Shown: one piece after another, positions 62,999 to 64,000 of the stretch
Layout: each line of letters begins with the position of its first letter
Position numbering within the stretch: the stretch's first letter is position 1
NCBI RefSeq assembly: GCF_024713945.1
Contig: NC_134678.1
Span: 3,162,001-3,226,000, forward strand
Source of the DNA: Dermatophagoides farinae
Taxonomy: Eukaryota > Arthropoda > Arachnida > Sarcoptiformes > Pyroglyphidae
Direction: 5' to 3'
Length of the DNA stretch: 64,000 nucleotides
Notes under the pieces: generated by a model
What the model saw: only the letters and a program-made list of their open reading frames with translations
The model's database searches: none
What the model was told of the DNA's origin: nothing
Program-made: the position numbers and the translations under genes

Positions 62999-64000
62999 TT
63001 ATTTAGTTGATTTGACCATTTGTTCAATATGTTCACAGGCAATTTCTTTCGAACGACTTGCACGAATTCTTTGACCAACTTTATCCAGTTTTTCACAAAG
63101 TTCGCGATCATTGATCAATTCATCAATTGTTTGTACAAGTTGTTCATCAGTGAATTGATGTTGATCTAAACGACGGCCAAAATTTTTCTCATGTACACGT
63201 TGTGCATTATTATATTGATCATAGAATAATGGTATTACGATCATTGGTTTTCCATAATAAACCGTTTCCGTCAGTGTGTTGTTTCCACCATGAAAAATGA
63301 CTAAATCAACCATTGGAATAATTTTTGTTTGTGGTACGTATGGCCCACCCCACATATTTGGTGCTATTTCATATTGATCATGAAGTGGTCCCATCGATAT
63401 CAGATAATAATATGGTGTTTTGGATAAAACACGTACCATACGTTTCATTAGATCCAGATTACATGAACCCATTGAACCCATTGATAAAAATATGAGTTTA
63501 TCACCCGGTTTCATTTGGCTACGAATGCTGACAGGTAATTCAAATGGTTCCGGTTCATCACGTACGAATGCATCAACACGTAAATAATGTTTGGGTAACG
63601 TTACCACATCATCGTAATCTAGTTCCATTGGAAATTGATAAATATTTAGCAATGGTGATCGTGGGAAAAAAACTTGATCCACTGTCGGTGGATAGCCGAA
63701 TTTTTCGCAAATTTCTCTTTGTCTAGCAACAACTTTATCAAAATATTCTCGATGTAATATTGTACGATATTCTTGCCATTCGCGGCGATCACCATCGATC
63801 GGTAGGCCGGATGAAAATGGTGGTAGACGTTCATCGGTAAAAAGTCCTAATGGATTAGCACAGAATATATAAGCCCATGGTATTGATGAATTCATAATGC
63901 ATGGTGGCATTATTTTTGCATCCGCAAGTAAAATATCCGGCTTTTCTCTTTCGATTAGAATCCGAATCTGTGGTTCAAATGCTTCAGCATTGGCGCCAAG
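62999..64000 (-). CDS. UDP-glycosyltransferase, C-terminal part (runs off the window)
   Basis: The frame is open from the window edge to the stop at 62999, giving 333 residues of the C-terminal portion. The internal ATG at 63910 is not the start. Seen: KPDILLADAKIMPP, then a linker, KLIFLSMGSMGSCNLDLMKR (the C-domain start with GS), and the nucleotide-sugar signature region DLVIFHGGNNTLTETVYYGK followed by PMIVIPLFYDQYNNA. Family role: transfers a sugar from a UDP-sugar to small lipophilic compounds such as xenobiotics. The chain ends ACEHIEQMVKSTK with no membrane anchor or dilysine tail. Typical animal ER UGTs have both. Anchorless UGTs are known in mites, where bacterial transfer has been proposed. 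No introns in the part seen. Confidence 0.93.
   Translation of the reverse strand, partial: LGANAEAFEPQIRILIEREKPDILLADAKIMPPCIMNSSIPWAYIFCANPLGLFTDERLPPFSSGLPIDGDRREWQEYRTILHREYFDKVVARQREICEKFGYPPTVDQVFFPRSPLLNIYQFPMELDYDDVVTLPKHYLRVDAFVRDEPEPFELPVSIRSQMKPGDKLIFLSMGSMGSCNLDLMKRMVRVLSKTPYYYLISMGPLHDQYEIAPNMWGGPYVPQTKIIPMVDLVIFHGGNNTLTETVYYGKPMIVIPLFYDQYNNAQRVHEKNFGRRLDQHQFTDEQLVQTIDELINDRELCEKLDKVGQRIRASRSKEIACEHIEQMVKSTK

Overview
This is eukaryotic DNA from a small, very AT-rich arthropod genome. Introns inside genes are about 50-80 nt with GT-AG ends, poly-Q/poly-N tracts are common, and intergenic DNA is full of ATG/CAT-type trinucleotide, CA/TG and poly-A/T microsatellites. Gene content (Myc, estrogen-related receptor, group II PAK, a UDP-glycosyltransferase whose C-terminus has no membrane anchor) fits an acariform, probably astigmatid, mite. 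That placement is inference. No prokaryotic genes, tRNA, rRNA or CRISPR array were recognised.

Layout. (1) 1-46.6 kb is gene-poor and microsatellite-rich. It holds two transcription-factor genes, both on the minus strand: a two-exon Myc (6374-7892) and a six-exon ERR-type nuclear receptor (35084-37148). (2) The same region carries mobile DNA: a ~570-bp inverted-repeat element (1683-2254) that was itself hit by a 90-bp almost perfectly palindromic hAT-type mini-element with an exact 8-bp target duplication, and a 2.48-kb Foldback/MULE-like element (21570-24050). The latter has ~600-bp inverted arms built of tandem subrepeats and a broken copia reverse-transcriptase fragment in its loop. (3) 46.7-64 kb is compact. 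In order it holds ADSL (+), PAK4/mbt-type kinase (-), MCRS1 (+), a divergent TBP-family protein (+), BRMS1/Sds3-type SIN3 subunit (-), a candidate sororin-like gene (+), ARFRP1 (-), Nup54 (-), ASF1 (+), a METTL26/DUF938 methyltransferase-like gene (-), an unrecognised basic Ser/Lys/Arg-rich protein (+), and the C-terminal part of a UGT (-) running off the right edge.

The compact block is mostly divergent pairs with 200-400 bp shared promoters and convergent pairs with 40-190 bp gaps. TTTGGCGC/TTCGCGC E2F-like motifs lie upstream of Myc and ADSL, between BRMS1 and the sororin-like gene, and between Nup54 and ASF1. Many of the products act in chromatin or transcription (Myc, ERR, MCRS1, TBP-like, BRMS1, ASF1). 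They are grouped here by position and there is no evidence that they form one operating system.

Exon structures were assembled by hand from GT/AG sites, reading phase and family homology. Start codons were checked as ATG; several apparent open-frame starts at TTG were rejected.
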